This document shows positions 45,021 to 54,462 of a stretch of 64,000 bases of DNA, one piece after another. Made by a program: the position numbers and the translations under genes. This stretch comes from Flavobacterium johnsoniae (GTDB lineage Bacteria; Bacteroidota; Bacteroidia; Flavobacteriales; Flavobacteriaceae). Under the pieces are notes generated by a model. That model was not told the DNA's origin. It worked only from the letters and a program-made list of their open reading frames with translations, and did no database searches. The number at the start of each line of letters is the position of its first letter. Positions within the stretch are counted from its first letter, which is position 1. The stretch covers positions 496,001 through 560,000 of the forward strand of contig NZ_MLFK01000005.1 of assembly GCF_001879205.1 (NCBI RefSeq). The letters are read 5' to 3'.

Positions 45021-45088
45021 GAGCTTCTTTATGAGTTTTCGTTATTTTTTAAAATGATTTTTTGTTTAAAAATTTAAACCTTGAAAAT

Positions 45089-46705
45089 ATGCGAAATTTT
45101 ACTTCCCTTGCTTTAACGATTGCTTGTAGTTTTTTAATGTTTTCTTTTAATTCGACAGGCAATAACACAAAATTGAATAAGACTTTAGAGCTTGAAAACG
45201 TTTTTAAACTCAAAGATAAATTTGTATTAGGAAAAATCGATGCGACATCAATAAACAGCTTTTTTAAAAAATATCCCAAACTAAGTAAATATCAAAAAGA
45301 TGTGGAAGAGCTTTATAAAAAGAAAGATTACAGCATGCTCTGGTATGATGATAAAAGTGTGAGCGAATTTGGCTCATTATTGTATCATAAAGTCAATCTT
45401 TTAAGTGAGCAGGGAATCAAAGCCGAAATGCCCTATATGGATTTGGTTGATGATGTTTTTAATGAAAACGTTTCTAATAAATTACCGCAGATAGATACCG
45501 AGCTTTTGTTATCTAATATGTATGTTTTTTATGCGAGTAATGTATATTCGGGTGTTGATCCGCAGACATTGAAAAAGATTGGATGGTTTCTTCCAACCAA
45601 AACAATTTCGTATGATAGGATTTTAGATTCATTAATGGGAGATCCAAACCGATTAAATAAAGATGAAGATCTGTTATTCAGCCAATATTATAAACTTCAG
45701 GATGTTTTAAAAAGATATCGAAATATTGAGAAAAAGGGCCTTTGGAAAAAAATCCAGATTGATGAAGCAAATTTTAAAGAATTAAAACCTTTAGACAGCG
45801 GAAAAGTTATCCAGCAAATTAGAGAACGTTTGTTTGTTGTGGGCGATTTAAAAGAAGATTCTAAGAGTCAATATTATGATCAGGAGATGATGGATGCTGT
45901 TCTAAAATATAAAAAAAGATACGGACTTAAATTGAATTATGCTTTTACGAAAGAACAAATAGATCAGATGAATGAGCCAATTAGCAGCAGAATTCGAACT
46001 ATTATGCTAAATATGGAACGCTGTCGATGGATTCCTGCAAAACTTGAGAAAGCAAATGAGTATGTTATGGTTAACATTCCGTCTTTTAGATTGGTGTATG
46101 TAAAAAATGGAAAATATGATTTGGTTTCGGATGTTTTTGTGGGCACAAGAATGACCGAGACGGTAATTTTCAGCGGTAATATTGATCGAATCGTTTTTAG
46201 CCCGTATTGGTATGTTCCGGCGAGTATCATTAAAAATGAATTAAAATTAAAAATGGCCGAAGATAAAAACTATCTCGCAGATCATAATATGGAATGGAAC
46301 GGAGGAAATGTGCGGCAAAAACCGGGTCCGCAAAACTCTTTAGGCCTGGTTAAATTTATGTTTCCAAATCCTAATGATATTTATCTGCACGATACGCCGG
46401 CAAAAAGTTTGTTTGATTTTGAAAAACGCATCTTCAGCCACGGTTGTATTAACGTAAAAGAAGCTAAGCAGCTGGCATTGGAAATATTAAAAGACAATCC
46501 AGACTGGCCGGTAGATAAAATTAATGATGCCATGAGCGGTGAAAAAGAAACAACTTGCATGTTGAAAAATAAAATTCCAATTTACATAGGGTACTTTACT
46601 GCCTGGGTAAACGATGATGGCGAAATTGGTTTTTATCCGGATGTTTACGATCGAGATAAGAGTTTGGATAAACTGCTTTATTCTGATTCTGTTGCGCAAA
46701 AATAA
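45089..46705 (+). CDS. L,D-transpeptidase (YkuD) with N-terminal scaffold
   Basis: 538 residues from the ATG at 45089, which begins a signal-like segment (FTSLALTIACSFLMFSF); the longer frame adds an unlikely N-terminus. The middle part resembles the scaffold and peptidoglycan-binding region of YcbB-like enzymes. The YkuD domain follows with VFVGTRMTETVIFSG and the catalytic FSHGCINVKEA near residues 450-460 (His, Gly, Cys all present). Makes 3-3 cross-links or anchors proteins in the periplasmic wall. Ends in a very strong hairpin. Confidence 0.92.
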   Translation: MRNFTSLALTIACSFLMFSFNSTGNNTKLNKTLELENVFKLKDKFVLGKIDATSINSFFKKYPKLSKYQKDVEELYKKKDYSMLWYDDKSVSEFGSLLYHKVNLLSEQGIKAEMPYMDLVDDVFNENVSNKLPQIDTELLLSNMYVFYASNVYSGVDPQTLKKIGWFLPTKTISYDRILDSLMGDPNRLNKDEDLLFSQYYKLQDVLKRYRNIEKKGLWKKIQIDEANFKELKPLDSGKVIQQIRERLFVVGDLKEDSKSQYYDQEMMDAVLKYKKRYGLKLNYAFTKEQIDQMNEPISSRIRTIMLNMERCRWIPAKLEKANEYVMVNIPSFRLVYVKNGKYDLVSDVFVGTRMTETVIFSGNIDRIVFSPYWYVPASIIKNELKLKMAEDKNYLADHNMEWNGGNVRQKPGPQNSLGLVKFMFPNPNDIYLHDTPAKSLFDFEKRIFSHGCINVKEAKQLALEILKDNPDWPVDKINDAMSGEKETTCMLKNKIPIYIGYFTAWVNDDGEIGFYPDVYDRDKSLDKLLYSDSVAQK

Positions 46706-46711
46706 AAACAT

Positions 46712-46753
46712 AAAAATCCCCGCTGGAGAAATGAATCTGGCGGGGATTTTTAA
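46712..46753. terminator. Bidirectional terminator after the L,D-transpeptidase
   Basis: 12-bp stem AAAAATCCCCGC / GCGGGGATTTTT with A- and T-runs on the two sides, between convergent genes. Confidence 0.85.
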
Positions 46754-46768
46754 AAATGGCCTACAAGT

Positions 46769-49195
46769 TTATTCGTATTTTAAATATTTTAAAATATCTA
46801 TTTTAGTTACCTGATATGCTTTTGCTAAAACAATCAGTAAAGTAAGAACTAAAAGCAAAACAAGTGCAATGCTGAATGGAAAAGGAGAAACATCGATCCT
46901 GAAAGCAAAATTCTCCAGCCATTTTCTTAATAGAATATACGCAGGAATAATCCCGATTATAAATCCCATTAAACAAAACAGTACATATTGTTTTGATAAT
47001 TCTTTCAGCAAAACATCCGTTTCTGCACCAAGTGTTTTTCTAATTGCAATTTCTTTCAGCCTTCTCTCCATCGAAAATGATGCCAAAGCAAACAATCCAA
47101 AAACTGCAATGATGATTACGACTAAATTTAGGATGAAAAACAAGTTTTTTTGTTTTACCTGCTCTTCATAAGTTTTAGCAAATCCTTTATTAACAAATTC
47201 ATAGTCAAAAGGATAGTCGGGATTTACATTGGTCTCCCAATAGGTTTTTAACTTCGCCAGAGTTTCGCTTAAATTATTCGGAGAAACTTTTGCATAAACA
47301 TTCTGGAAGTTATTCCATTTTAAAGTTTTAGTGTTTATAAAAACCATTGGAGGTACTTTATTTTGTAATCCTGTAATATGAAAATCCTTTACAACCCCAA
47401 CGATCTTAAACTTTAAGTTCCCTTTTTCATTTCCCCAGCCTGAGTTTATTACAGTGTTTATAGGGTTTTTGAGCCCTAAGTCTTTAACTAAGGTTTCATT
47501 AACAAGCCAGTTATCGATTGTGTCCGAAGCAAATTTTGGAGATAGATTTCGACCCTGAACGATTTTAATTTTCATCATTTCTAAAAAGCCAAAATCCATT
47601 TCAACATTACGAGGCTGTACAAAAACACCGTTATGGGTAAAACCGGAACTCGAATTAGTGCTGTATCCAAACGTACCGGCAAAAGTAGAAACTTCCTGAA
47701 CTCCAGCTATTTTAAGGATTTCCTGTTTTGTAGTTTCGTATTTCTGGCCTTTTTTGTCATAATCTTTATAGATAAAAGGAATTCTAATTACCTGATCCCC
47801 TTTAAAACCAAGATCTTTATTCATCATGAAATCAACCTGAGAATTTACAATTAAAGCGCCAATAATGAAAAAGGCAGCAATACCAAATTGAAAAATAAGC
47901 ATCGAATTTCGAATCCAGATACCGCTTTTACTTCTTGAAAAATTACCTTTTAGAACTTTTAGGGTTTCAAAATTTGAGATATAAATAGCAGGAAAAATAC
48001 CAGCAAGAATGATAACTAATCCAAAAATCAAAAGAAGCTGCAGGTAAAATTCGCCGCCATTCATAGTCAAAGTCTTTCTTAAAAAAGTGTTGTAATATGG
48101 TAATGAAAGCTCAACAATTGCCAGTGCAAACAAAATTGAAAGCGTAACAATTATAGCCGTTTCAAATATAAATTGTGTAATAATTTGTTTTTTTGAAGCG
48201 CCAACTACTTTACGAACACCTACTTCTTTAGCGCGTTTTATGGCAGAAGCAGTAGCCAGATTAATGTAGTTTACCAATGACAAAACTAAAATCAAAATGG
48301 ATAAACCACCCATGATGTAAAGAAGCTGTAAATTCCCGCTTCCTTCCGGAGAAGCTGATCCAGAAGTTTTTGTACCGTGCAGATGAAGTGTTTTTAACTG
48401 ATCCAGTATAATTTTGATTTCACCGTTTTCTTTGATGTAGTCCGCAACACTTTTACCACTCTCTTTGGCATCTTTTAAAGTTCTGTTTACATAATTAACA
48501 TGATGCATTTTCTTTAAAACAGTATTAACGTCAACGCCTCTTTTGGTTTTAATCATTAAGCCGTAACTGAAATTTCCCCATTGATTAAGGTCGTTTTCGC
48601 GTATGATATTGCCAAATACATAATTAGGTTCAACAGAAGAAGGTTTTATGATACGATAAACAGATTTTACGATATAAGCGTCGTCGTCATAAGTAATCGT
48701 TTTGCCAATAGGGTCTTCGTCGTTAAAAAGCAGTTTAGCCTGATCTTCAGAAATAGCCACACTGTTTTTTTCTTTTAAGATATCTTTTTTGGCGCCCTTT
48801 ATTATTGGGAAAGGGTAAAAATCAAAAAAGTTGCTGTCTGTTTTTGTGATCTTTTTATCAATTATTTTTTTATTCTGATATTTTATTACCCCCTCTGCAT
48901 ACCAATCGTTCATAAAGCAAATCTGCTCAATTTCAGGAATGGTAGCCTTACAAGTCTGTCCAAACGGAATTGAACTTGTAGACCATACATCTCCGGTTGA
49001 TCCTATTCCGTTCATAACCTGATACACATTTTCTTTCTCCGGGTTCCATTGATCGTAAGCGTGTTCGTTATTCCAGTATAAGATGGCAAAAATCACACCG
49101 GCAATCCCGATGCTTAATCCTAAAACATTTAAAAGCGAAAACAGTTTGTTTTGCCTTAAATGATAAATAAATATTTTAAACCAGTTAAAAATCAT
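46769..49195 (-). CDS. MacB/FtsX-type ABC transporter permease
   Basis: 808 residues from the ATG at 49195, which starts the FtsX-like entry FNWFKIFIYHLRQNKLFSLLNVLG-type motif; the longer frame adds 26 poor residues. Two halves, each with a first membrane helix, a MacB-like periplasmic domain and FtsX helices (YINLATASAIKRAKEVGVRKVVGA; SFSMERRLKEIAIRKTLGA). About eight membrane helices. Works with the ATPase and adaptor encoded upstream to act on a periplasmic substrate or export a peptide or lipid. Third gene of the operon. Confidence 0.92.
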   Translation of the reverse strand: MIFNWFKIFIYHLRQNKLFSLLNVLGLSIGIAGVIFAILYWNNEHAYDQWNPEKENVYQVMNGIGSTGDVWSTSSIPFGQTCKATIPEIEQICFMNDWYAEGVIKYQNKKIIDKKITKTDSNFFDFYPFPIIKGAKKDILKEKNSVAISEDQAKLLFNDEDPIGKTITYDDDAYIVKSVYRIIKPSSVEPNYVFGNIIRENDLNQWGNFSYGLMIKTKRGVDVNTVLKKMHHVNYVNRTLKDAKESGKSVADYIKENGEIKIILDQLKTLHLHGTKTSGSASPEGSGNLQLLYIMGGLSILILVLSLVNYINLATASAIKRAKEVGVRKVVGASKKQIITQFIFETAIIVTLSILFALAIVELSLPYYNTFLRKTLTMNGGEFYLQLLLIFGLVIILAGIFPAIYISNFETLKVLKGNFSRSKSGIWIRNSMLIFQFGIAAFFIIGALIVNSQVDFMMNKDLGFKGDQVIRIPFIYKDYDKKGQKYETTKQEILKIAGVQEVSTFAGTFGYSTNSSSGFTHNGVFVQPRNVEMDFGFLEMMKIKIVQGRNLSPKFASDTIDNWLVNETLVKDLGLKNPINTVINSGWGNEKGNLKFKIVGVVKDFHITGLQNKVPPMVFINTKTLKWNNFQNVYAKVSPNNLSETLAKLKTYWETNVNPDYPFDYEFVNKGFAKTYEEQVKQKNLFFILNLVVIIIAVFGLFALASFSMERRLKEIAIRKTLGAETDVLLKELSKQYVLFCLMGFIIGIIPAYILLRKWLENFAFRIDVSPFPFSIALVLLLVLTLLIVLAKAYQVTKIDILKYLKYE

Positions 49196-49324
49196 GGTGA
49201 ATAATTTTATAGTTGCGTTATTGTTTTTGGCGTTAGAAAACTCCTTAAAGAAGTGTAAAAATTGTGCAAACAAACCCCACCAGAGCTAAGATTGCGGTAA
49301 TAATAAAATTTATCATTTTTAGAA

Positions 49325-50032
49325 TTATTTAGCGTCCATAAAAACATCAACATTTCGTTGATTTAATTTTTCAGAAAATATAACTCCGTCTTTCATATGA
49401 ATGGTTCTTTGCGAAAAAGAAGCATCATAGTCAGAGTGGGTAACCATCAAAATTGTAGCGCCTTTCGCGTGTAAATCAGTTAAAAGTTCCATTACTTCAT
49501 TACCATTTTTACTGTCCAGATTTCCTGTCGGCTCATCGGCTAAAATGATTTTTGGGTCATTTACCAAGGCTCTTGCAACGGCCACCCTTTGCTGCTGTCC
49601 TCCCGAAAGCTGCTGCGGAAAATGTCTCAATCGGTGCGAAATATTTAGTTTCTCGGCAATGGCTTCTATTTTTTGTTTTCTTTCAGATGCTTTTACGTTG
49701 TTGTAAAGCAATGGCAGTTCTATATTATCATAAACTGAAAGCTCATCTATAAGGTTAAAATTCTGAAAAATGAATCCGATATTTTCCTTACGAACCTGCG
49801 CTCTTCCTTTCTCCTTTAGCCCAATCATTTCCTGATCCAGCAATTTGTAGCTTCCGCTGTCTGCGCTGTCCAAAAGACCAATAATATTTAACAAAGTCGA
49901 TTTCCCGCAGCCCGAAGGTCCCATGATGGTCAGGAAATCCCCTTTTTTAATTTCCAGATTAATACCGCTCAAAGCCGCAGTTTCTACTTCTTCGGTTCTA
50001 AATACTTTGGTTAAATTTTGTATCGTTATCAT
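49325..50032 (-). CDS. MacB/LolD-type ABC ATPase
   Basis: 235 residues. Walker A MGPSGCGKSTLLN (38-50), Q-loop NFNLIDELSVYDN, signature LSGGQQQRVAVARAL, Walker B IILADEPTGNLD and switch His in MVTHSDYD. Powers the FtsX-type permease encoded downstream. Lies between adaptor and permease genes on the same strand. Confidence 0.95.
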   Translation of the reverse strand: MITIQNLTKVFRTEEVETAALSGINLEIKKGDFLTIMGPSGCGKSTLLNIIGLLDSADSGSYKLLDQEMIGLKEKGRAQVRKENIGFIFQNFNLIDELSVYDNIELPLLYNNVKASERKQKIEAIAEKLNISHRLRHFPQQLSGGQQQRVAVARALVNDPKIILADEPTGNLDSKNGNEVMELLTDLHAKGATILMVTHSDYDASFSQRTIHMKDGVIFSEKLNQRNVDVFMDAK

Positions 50033-50040
50033 ACTTTTAA

Positions 50041-50152
50041 AGATTAGTTAATTAATTACGTTTTTTGATTGATGATTGATGTTTTTATATTTTGTGTAAA
50101 CTGTAAACTGTAAACTGTGAAATGTAAACTGTGAAATGTAAACTGTGACTGA
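50041..50152. repeat. Tandem GTAAACT-type words
   Basis: GTAAACT occurs at a 7-nt period with GTGAAAT variants between (about 50096-50147), in the gap between the adaptor and ATPase genes. Unlike other gaps it has little mirrored arm. Confidence 0.55.
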
Positions 50153-51391
50153 TTACTGAATATTAAGCTCTTCGATATCCTTATAATCTGAGTAAGAGGA
50201 AATAATTACAGATTCGCCTTCTTTTAATCCTTCCAGAACTTCATAATACGAAGGGTTTTCTCTTCCTAATTTTATGTTTCTCTTTTCGGCTTTATTTCCT
50301 TTTACAACAAAGATCCATTTTCCTGCAGTTTCCTGATTAAAGCTTCCTTTTTGCAGTACCAGGATTTTATTTTTTTCAGATAAAATAAGCTTAACACCAA
50401 AACTTAAACCGTCTTGTAAAGCGATATTTTCTTTAGATACAAAAGCCAGTTCTACAATAAAATGCCCATTTTTTACTTCCGGAATTACCTTTGTTACAAT
50501 AACTTCAAGTGTTTTTCCTTTAAATTCTACCTGACCTTTTAAACCTTCACGAATTTTCTCCAAATAAAACTCGTCAACATTCGCGGATAATTTATAACCT
50601 TGTTTTGAATCGATTTTCCCGATGCTTTCTCCGGCCTGAAACGTTTTTCCTAAAACAGGTTCAAAAGAAGTTAGTCGTCCGGTTTCCGGGGCTGTAATCA
50701 AAAAATTCTTTTTGTTATTTCTTAAAATATCCAGACTTTTTTCCATGGTTTGAATCGAACGGTTAATTTGAGCAATCTGAATTTGATTGGTTTGTTTTTC
50801 TTTTTGAATGCTTTGCTGAATTGTTTTTCTTCGTTCTTCCTGAAAACGTAAACTTTCTTTAAAAGTATTCCAGTCGTTTTTAGAAATCACATCTTTCGCA
50901 AACAATTTTGCGTTAACATCGTATAACCTTTTAGCGTCATTATAATCATGGTCGATTAAAACAAAATCTTTGGTTAGGTTCAACTCCTGATTTCTAATGT
51001 TTAATTTTCCGGTATTCAAATTATTAATCTGCTCAATAATCGCTGTTTCCTGCGTTAAGTAATTCAGTTCGGTATTTGGGTTGTACAAACGAGCCAGCGA
51101 TTGGCCTTTTGTAACCGTTGCGCCGTTTTCAACAAAAATCTCTTTTACAGATCCTCCTTCCGTAACATTTACAAGCATTACGTTGAGTGGTTCTACTTTT
51201 GCCTGAAAAACAACAAAATCTTCAAAAAAAGCTTTTTCAACTTTTTGAACCGAGAGTTCGTCTGCTTTTACATTTAAACTTCTTTTAGAACTAAAAGAAA
51301 AAAAGATGATTACAGCCAAAACTAAAAAAACTCCAATTGCTATTGTGAGATATCTAAATTTTCTATTTTTACGAGGAATTACCTTGTCCAT
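50153..51391 (-). CDS. Periplasmic adaptor (HlyD/RND-type) of the ABC exporter
   Basis: 412 residues. N-terminal membrane anchor (about 12-31, YLTIAIGVFLVLAVIIFFSF), biotinyl-lipoyl-like part (VTEGGSVKEIFVENGATVTKGQ), a coiled-coil hairpin (about 110-230) and barrel domains. First gene of the operon, 28 nt downstream of a near-consensus sigma-54 promoter. Links the FtsX permease to an outer-membrane channel. Confidence 0.9.
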   Translation of the reverse strand: MDKVIPRKNRKFRYLTIAIGVFLVLAVIIFFSFSSKRSLNVKADELSVQKVEKAFFEDFVVFQAKVEPLNVMLVNVTEGGSVKEIFVENGATVTKGQSLARLYNPNTELNYLTQETAIIEQINNLNTGKLNIRNQELNLTKDFVLIDHDYNDAKRLYDVNAKLFAKDVISKNDWNTFKESLRFQEERRKTIQQSIQKEKQTNQIQIAQINRSIQTMEKSLDILRNNKKNFLITAPETGRLTSFEPVLGKTFQAGESIGKIDSKQGYKLSANVDEFYLEKIREGLKGQVEFKGKTLEVIVTKVIPEVKNGHFIVELAFVSKENIALQDGLSFGVKLILSEKNKILVLQKGSFNQETAGKWIFVVKGNKAEKRNIKLGRENPSYYEVLEGLKEGESVIISSYSDYKDIEELNIQ

Positions 51392-51419
51392 TTTTTAAAT
51401 AATTTACTGATAACCAATA

Positions 51420-51435
51420 GGTAAATACTGTGCCA
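51420..51435 (-). promoter_or_regulatory. Sigma-54 promoter of the adaptor-ATPase-permease operon
   Basis: Minus strand TGGCACAGTATTTACC against the consensus TGGCACGNNNNTTGCW: the -24 GG and -12 C are kept, with only G to A next to the -12 C. It would start transcription near 51409, 18 nt before the adaptor ATG. The divergent gene encodes a sigma-54 activator, which supports the call. Confidence 0.7.
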
Positions 51436-51498
51436 CAAAATTTATTTTTTATAAAGTATTGATTTTAAAGAGGCTCTAAAAACCATTAAAAAAACAGG

Positions 51499-51514
51499 TG
51501 TTCGATAATGAACA
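51499..51514. promoter_or_regulatory. Candidate enhancer site for the sigma-54 activator
   Basis: Inverted repeat TGTTC-N6-GAACA, about 90-105 nt upstream of the predicted start at 51409, the usual distance for NtrC-type enhancers. A second half-site GTTC lies at 51522-51525. One copy only, so tentative. Confidence 0.4.
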
Positions 51515-51548
51515 GTTGATCGTTCAAAATCGGACAAAAAAACACAGC

Positions 51549-52904
51549 ATGAGAAAAAAACAAGCCCAAATATTAGTTGTTGATGACCAGGAAGAAATTC
51601 TTTTTTCGGCCAAAATGATTCTCAAAAAACATTTTGAAACGATTTTTACGACAAATAGCCCCAAAAAAATCATTTCAATTTTGAATGAAAATGAAATAAA
51701 TGTGGTTTTGTTAGACATGAATTACCGAATTGGTTTTGAAGACGGGCGAGAAGGAATTCACTGGCTGAAAGAAATTAAAACACTCTCACCGCATACTGTT
51801 GTAATTTTAATGACCGCTTTTGGAAAAATTGACACAGCGGTTGAAGGCATAAAAATTGGCGCTTTTGATTATGTTTTAAAACCCTGGCACAACGAAAAAC
51901 TATTGGAAACAATTGATAAGGCTGTCGCCGAAAGCAGAAAAAACAGCAAAAAAACAATTGAAGAAAAAAAAGAAAAACGATATTTCGTTGGGACTTCTCC
52001 AAAAATAAAACAAGCCTATTCTATTGCTGAAAAAGTAGCCCGAACAGATGCCAATGTATTGATTTTGGGTGAAAATGGTACGGGAAAGTATGTTTTTGCT
52101 GAATTTATTCATCAAAATTCAGAGCGAAAAAACGAATCTTTTGTGCATGTCGACTTAGGATCTTTAAGTGATAATTTATTCGAAAGTGAATTATTTGGTT
52201 ATGCCAAAGGTGCTTTTACCGATGCCAAAACCGATACAGCCGGAAGATTTGAAATGGCACAAAACGGAACCATATTTCTGGATGAAATTGGGAATATTCC
52301 GCTTCATTTACAATCAAAATTATTGCACGTTCTGCAAACTAAAACGGTTACCCGTTTAGGCGAGAGCAAAGCAAGACCGTTGAATGTGAGAATAATTTCG
52401 GCAACCAATAATGATATTAAGGCCGAGGTGAAAAGTAAAACTTTTAGAGAGGACCTGCTCTATAGAATTAATACGATGGAAATAAACCTGCCATCGCTTC
52501 GGGAACGAAAAGAAGACATTGTTCCCATGGCCAATTTTATTTTAGACAATATTGCCGAAAAATACAGTCATGGTCCCGAAGTTTCGAGATGGCGTTTTGA
52601 CGAAAACGCGGCGCCGTATTTAGAACGATATCCATGGAAAGGCAATGTTCGTGAAATGGAAAATAAAATTGAACGTGCTTTGATTTTGGCTGATAATAAC
52701 ACTATTTCTGTAACCGATTTGGATATTTTGGATTTTGAGGAAATTCAGGAAAACGATGATAATCCGTTATCTGAAATGGAAAAAACAGCCATCGAAAAAG
52801 CACTTTTTAAACATCACGGAAACATTTCTAAAACCGCCGAAGAGTTAGGTTTATCAAGAGCTGCTTTGTATAGAAGAATTGAAAAATACGATTTGAAGAA
52901 TTAA
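51549..52904 (+). CDS. Sigma-54-dependent response regulator (NtrC family)
   Basis: 451 residues from the ATG at 51549. Receiver domain with acidic pair D12/D13 and phospho-acceptor D56 in LLDMN. AAA+ domain with Walker A GENGTGKY (K180; Tyr where Glu is usual), the sigma-54 contact loop as GAFTDA (221-226, in place of GAFTGA) and Walker B IFLDE. A Fis-type HTH ends the protein (NISKTAEELGLSRAALYRR). It should activate the divergent exporter operon when phosphorylated by the kinase encoded next. GAFTDA is a variant seen in Bacteroidota, from memory. Confidence 0.95.
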   Translation: MRKKQAQILVVDDQEEILFSAKMILKKHFETIFTTNSPKKIISILNENEINVVLLDMNYRIGFEDGREGIHWLKEIKTLSPHTVVILMTAFGKIDTAVEGIKIGAFDYVLKPWHNEKLLETIDKAVAESRKNSKKTIEEKKEKRYFVGTSPKIKQAYSIAEKVARTDANVLILGENGTGKYVFAEFIHQNSERKNESFVHVDLGSLSDNLFESELFGYAKGAFTDAKTDTAGRFEMAQNGTIFLDEIGNIPLHLQSKLLHVLQTKTVTRLGESKARPLNVRIISATNNDIKAEVKSKTFREDLLYRINTMEINLPSLRERKEDIVPMANFILDNIAEKYSHGPEVSRWRFDENAAPYLERYPWKGNVREMENKIERALILADNNTISVTDLDILDFEEIQENDDNPLSEMEKTAIEKALFKHHGNISKTAEELGLSRAALYRRIEKYDLKN

Positions 52905-53010
52905 AAAGAAAGAAGCAAGAGGTAAGAATCAAGATTTTTATTAAAAGAATTAAAGAGATTTTTTATCGACTTAAATCTGCAAAATCTGTGTGAAACAAAA
53001 AAATAAAGGA

Positions 53011-54336
53011 ATGAAAAACTGGAAATTTTATAACGCATTCTTCGTAAGGGTTTTGTTTGTCATGATACTCTTTTTCTGCTGCTTTTTCCTCATTTATAAA
53101 ATGTTTTATTACAATGCGCTTTTGGTTGGCTTTTTTGCTTTTTTGATGCTTGCCGAAATGTATTTTTATGTAAAAAACCAATTGCAGTTCTACGATAGAA
53201 CATTGCTTTCTATTTTAAAAAATGATTTCTCAACCAATTTCCCTGAAGAAAATAAAAGAGATAATTTTAAGAGCCTGTATCTTTTATACGAAACCCTGAA
53301 AGAACAACAGCAGGAACAAACTTCTAAAGAATTGATTTATCGTTCGCTTTTAAATAATATCGATACCGCAGCTTTAATTCTGGAAAAAGAAAATGAAGAT
53401 TGGAATATTTTTTTAATGAACGACTGTTTTTCAGACTTGTTTAAAGTTCCCAAAGTAAGTCACTGGAAATATCTTAAAAATTATCTGCCTTCGCTTTGCC
53501 TGGAAATTGAAAAGACAGATTTCAGCGAATTAAAAGCGGCTATTTCTATTAAAATTGAAGAGCAGGATTTACAGACTTTTATGCTGCAGACCTCCAGAAC
53601 GCAAAGTTACAAGAAAGAGTATTTTATTATTCTATTAGACAGTATTCAGCGCGTTATTGAGAAAAAAGAAAAAGAAGCGTGGATTAACCTGATGAAGATT
53701 ATTTCGCACGAATTAATGAATTCCTTAACGCCAATTCGGGCACTTTCGCAAAATTTACTTCACATTGTAGATCAGGATAAGTTAGAAGAAGATGATTTTG
53801 AGGATATCAAAAGCAGTATTTCGACAATTATAAATCGAAGTGATCATTTGCAGGTTTTTGTTGAAAATTACCGAAAACTGGCGATGCTGCCAACGCCAAC
53901 CAAACAAATGACACCGATCAATTCCTTATTTGAAGATTGTATTAGAATCATGAATCCGATTTTGAAACAAGAAAATATCGAATTGATAAATGATATTCAC
54001 AGTTCGCGTTCTATTTTAATTGATAAAAACCAAATGGAACAGGTAATTATTAATTTGATTACCAATAGTGTGTATGCCTTAAAAGAGAAAAGCGAGAAAA
54101 AGATGTATATATCGAGTTACACCGAAAATAACCGCTTTTTTATCACCATTTCAGACAACGGAAGAGGAATTGATCCTGAAATTCAGGACAAGGTATTTCT
54201 TCCTTTTTTCACCACCAGAAAAGACGGCGCCGGAATTGGATTAACACTTTCTAAAAATATCATTGAAGCACACGGCGGTTATTTAAGTTACCAAACGGAT
54301 GAAGATAAAACGAGCTTTGTGATTTGTTTGATTTAA
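53011..54336 (+). CDS. Sensor histidine kinase
   Basis: 441 residues from the ATG at 53011, preceded by AAAGGA, rather than the GTG seven codons earlier. Two membrane helices (about 9-28 and 33-50) with almost no periplasmic loop, a PAS-like region (about 95-200), the phospho-acceptor His in ISHELMNSLTPI near 228, N-box INLITNSVYAL, G1 DNGRGID and G2 KDGAGIGLTLS. The tiny outer loop suggests sensing inside the membrane or cytoplasm, as in envelope-stress kinases. Partner of the response regulator encoded just upstream. Confidence 0.94.
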   Translation: MKNWKFYNAFFVRVLFVMILFFCCFFLIYKMFYYNALLVGFFAFLMLAEMYFYVKNQLQFYDRTLLSILKNDFSTNFPEENKRDNFKSLYLLYETLKEQQQEQTSKELIYRSLLNNIDTAALILEKENEDWNIFLMNDCFSDLFKVPKVSHWKYLKNYLPSLCLEIEKTDFSELKAAISIKIEEQDLQTFMLQTSRTQSYKKEYFIILLDSIQRVIEKKEKEAWINLMKIISHELMNSLTPIRALSQNLLHIVDQDKLEEDDFEDIKSSISTIINRSDHLQVFVENYRKLAMLPTPTKQMTPINSLFEDCIRIMNPILKQENIELINDIHSSRSILIDKNQMEQVIINLITNSVYALKEKSEKKMYISSYTENNRFFITISDNGRGIDPEIQDKVFLPFFTTRKDGAGIGLTLSKNIIEAHGGYLSYQTDEDKTSFVICLI

Positions 54337-54339
54337 AAT

Positions 54340-54462
54340 AAACCATATAAGTAATATAAGTTCAGTTTAGGTGAGTGTAAAACTGCATGAACTTTTACAA
54401 AGTTGATCGACTACAAAAAAGCACTTTTTTTAAATGAACTTATATCACTTATATGTTCAAAA
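54340..54462. repeat. Inverted repeat CATATAAGTAATATAAGTTC
   Basis: 21-nt arms beginning CATATAAGT near 54345 and ending ACTTATATG near 54455, one mismatch, enclosing about 70 nt of less regular words (GTGTAAAACTGCATGAAC, TTTTACAAAGTT). Probably also the shared terminator of two convergent genes. Confidence 0.6.

Larger units (their letters stand above)
44667..45088. other. Divergent gap between mrp and the L,D-transpeptidase
   Basis: 422 nt. Holds the mrp promoter, a TATTTTTG box for the transpeptidase (45013-45020) and AT-rich DNA. A 28-codon frame from about 44809 looks random; nothing else seen. Confidence 0.5.

Noticed and set aside
51498..51548. GTG start for the response regulator 17 codons upstream
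   Set aside because: The extra residues are outside the receiver fold and overlap the inverted repeat at 51499-51514; the ATG at 51549 gives a normal receiver start.
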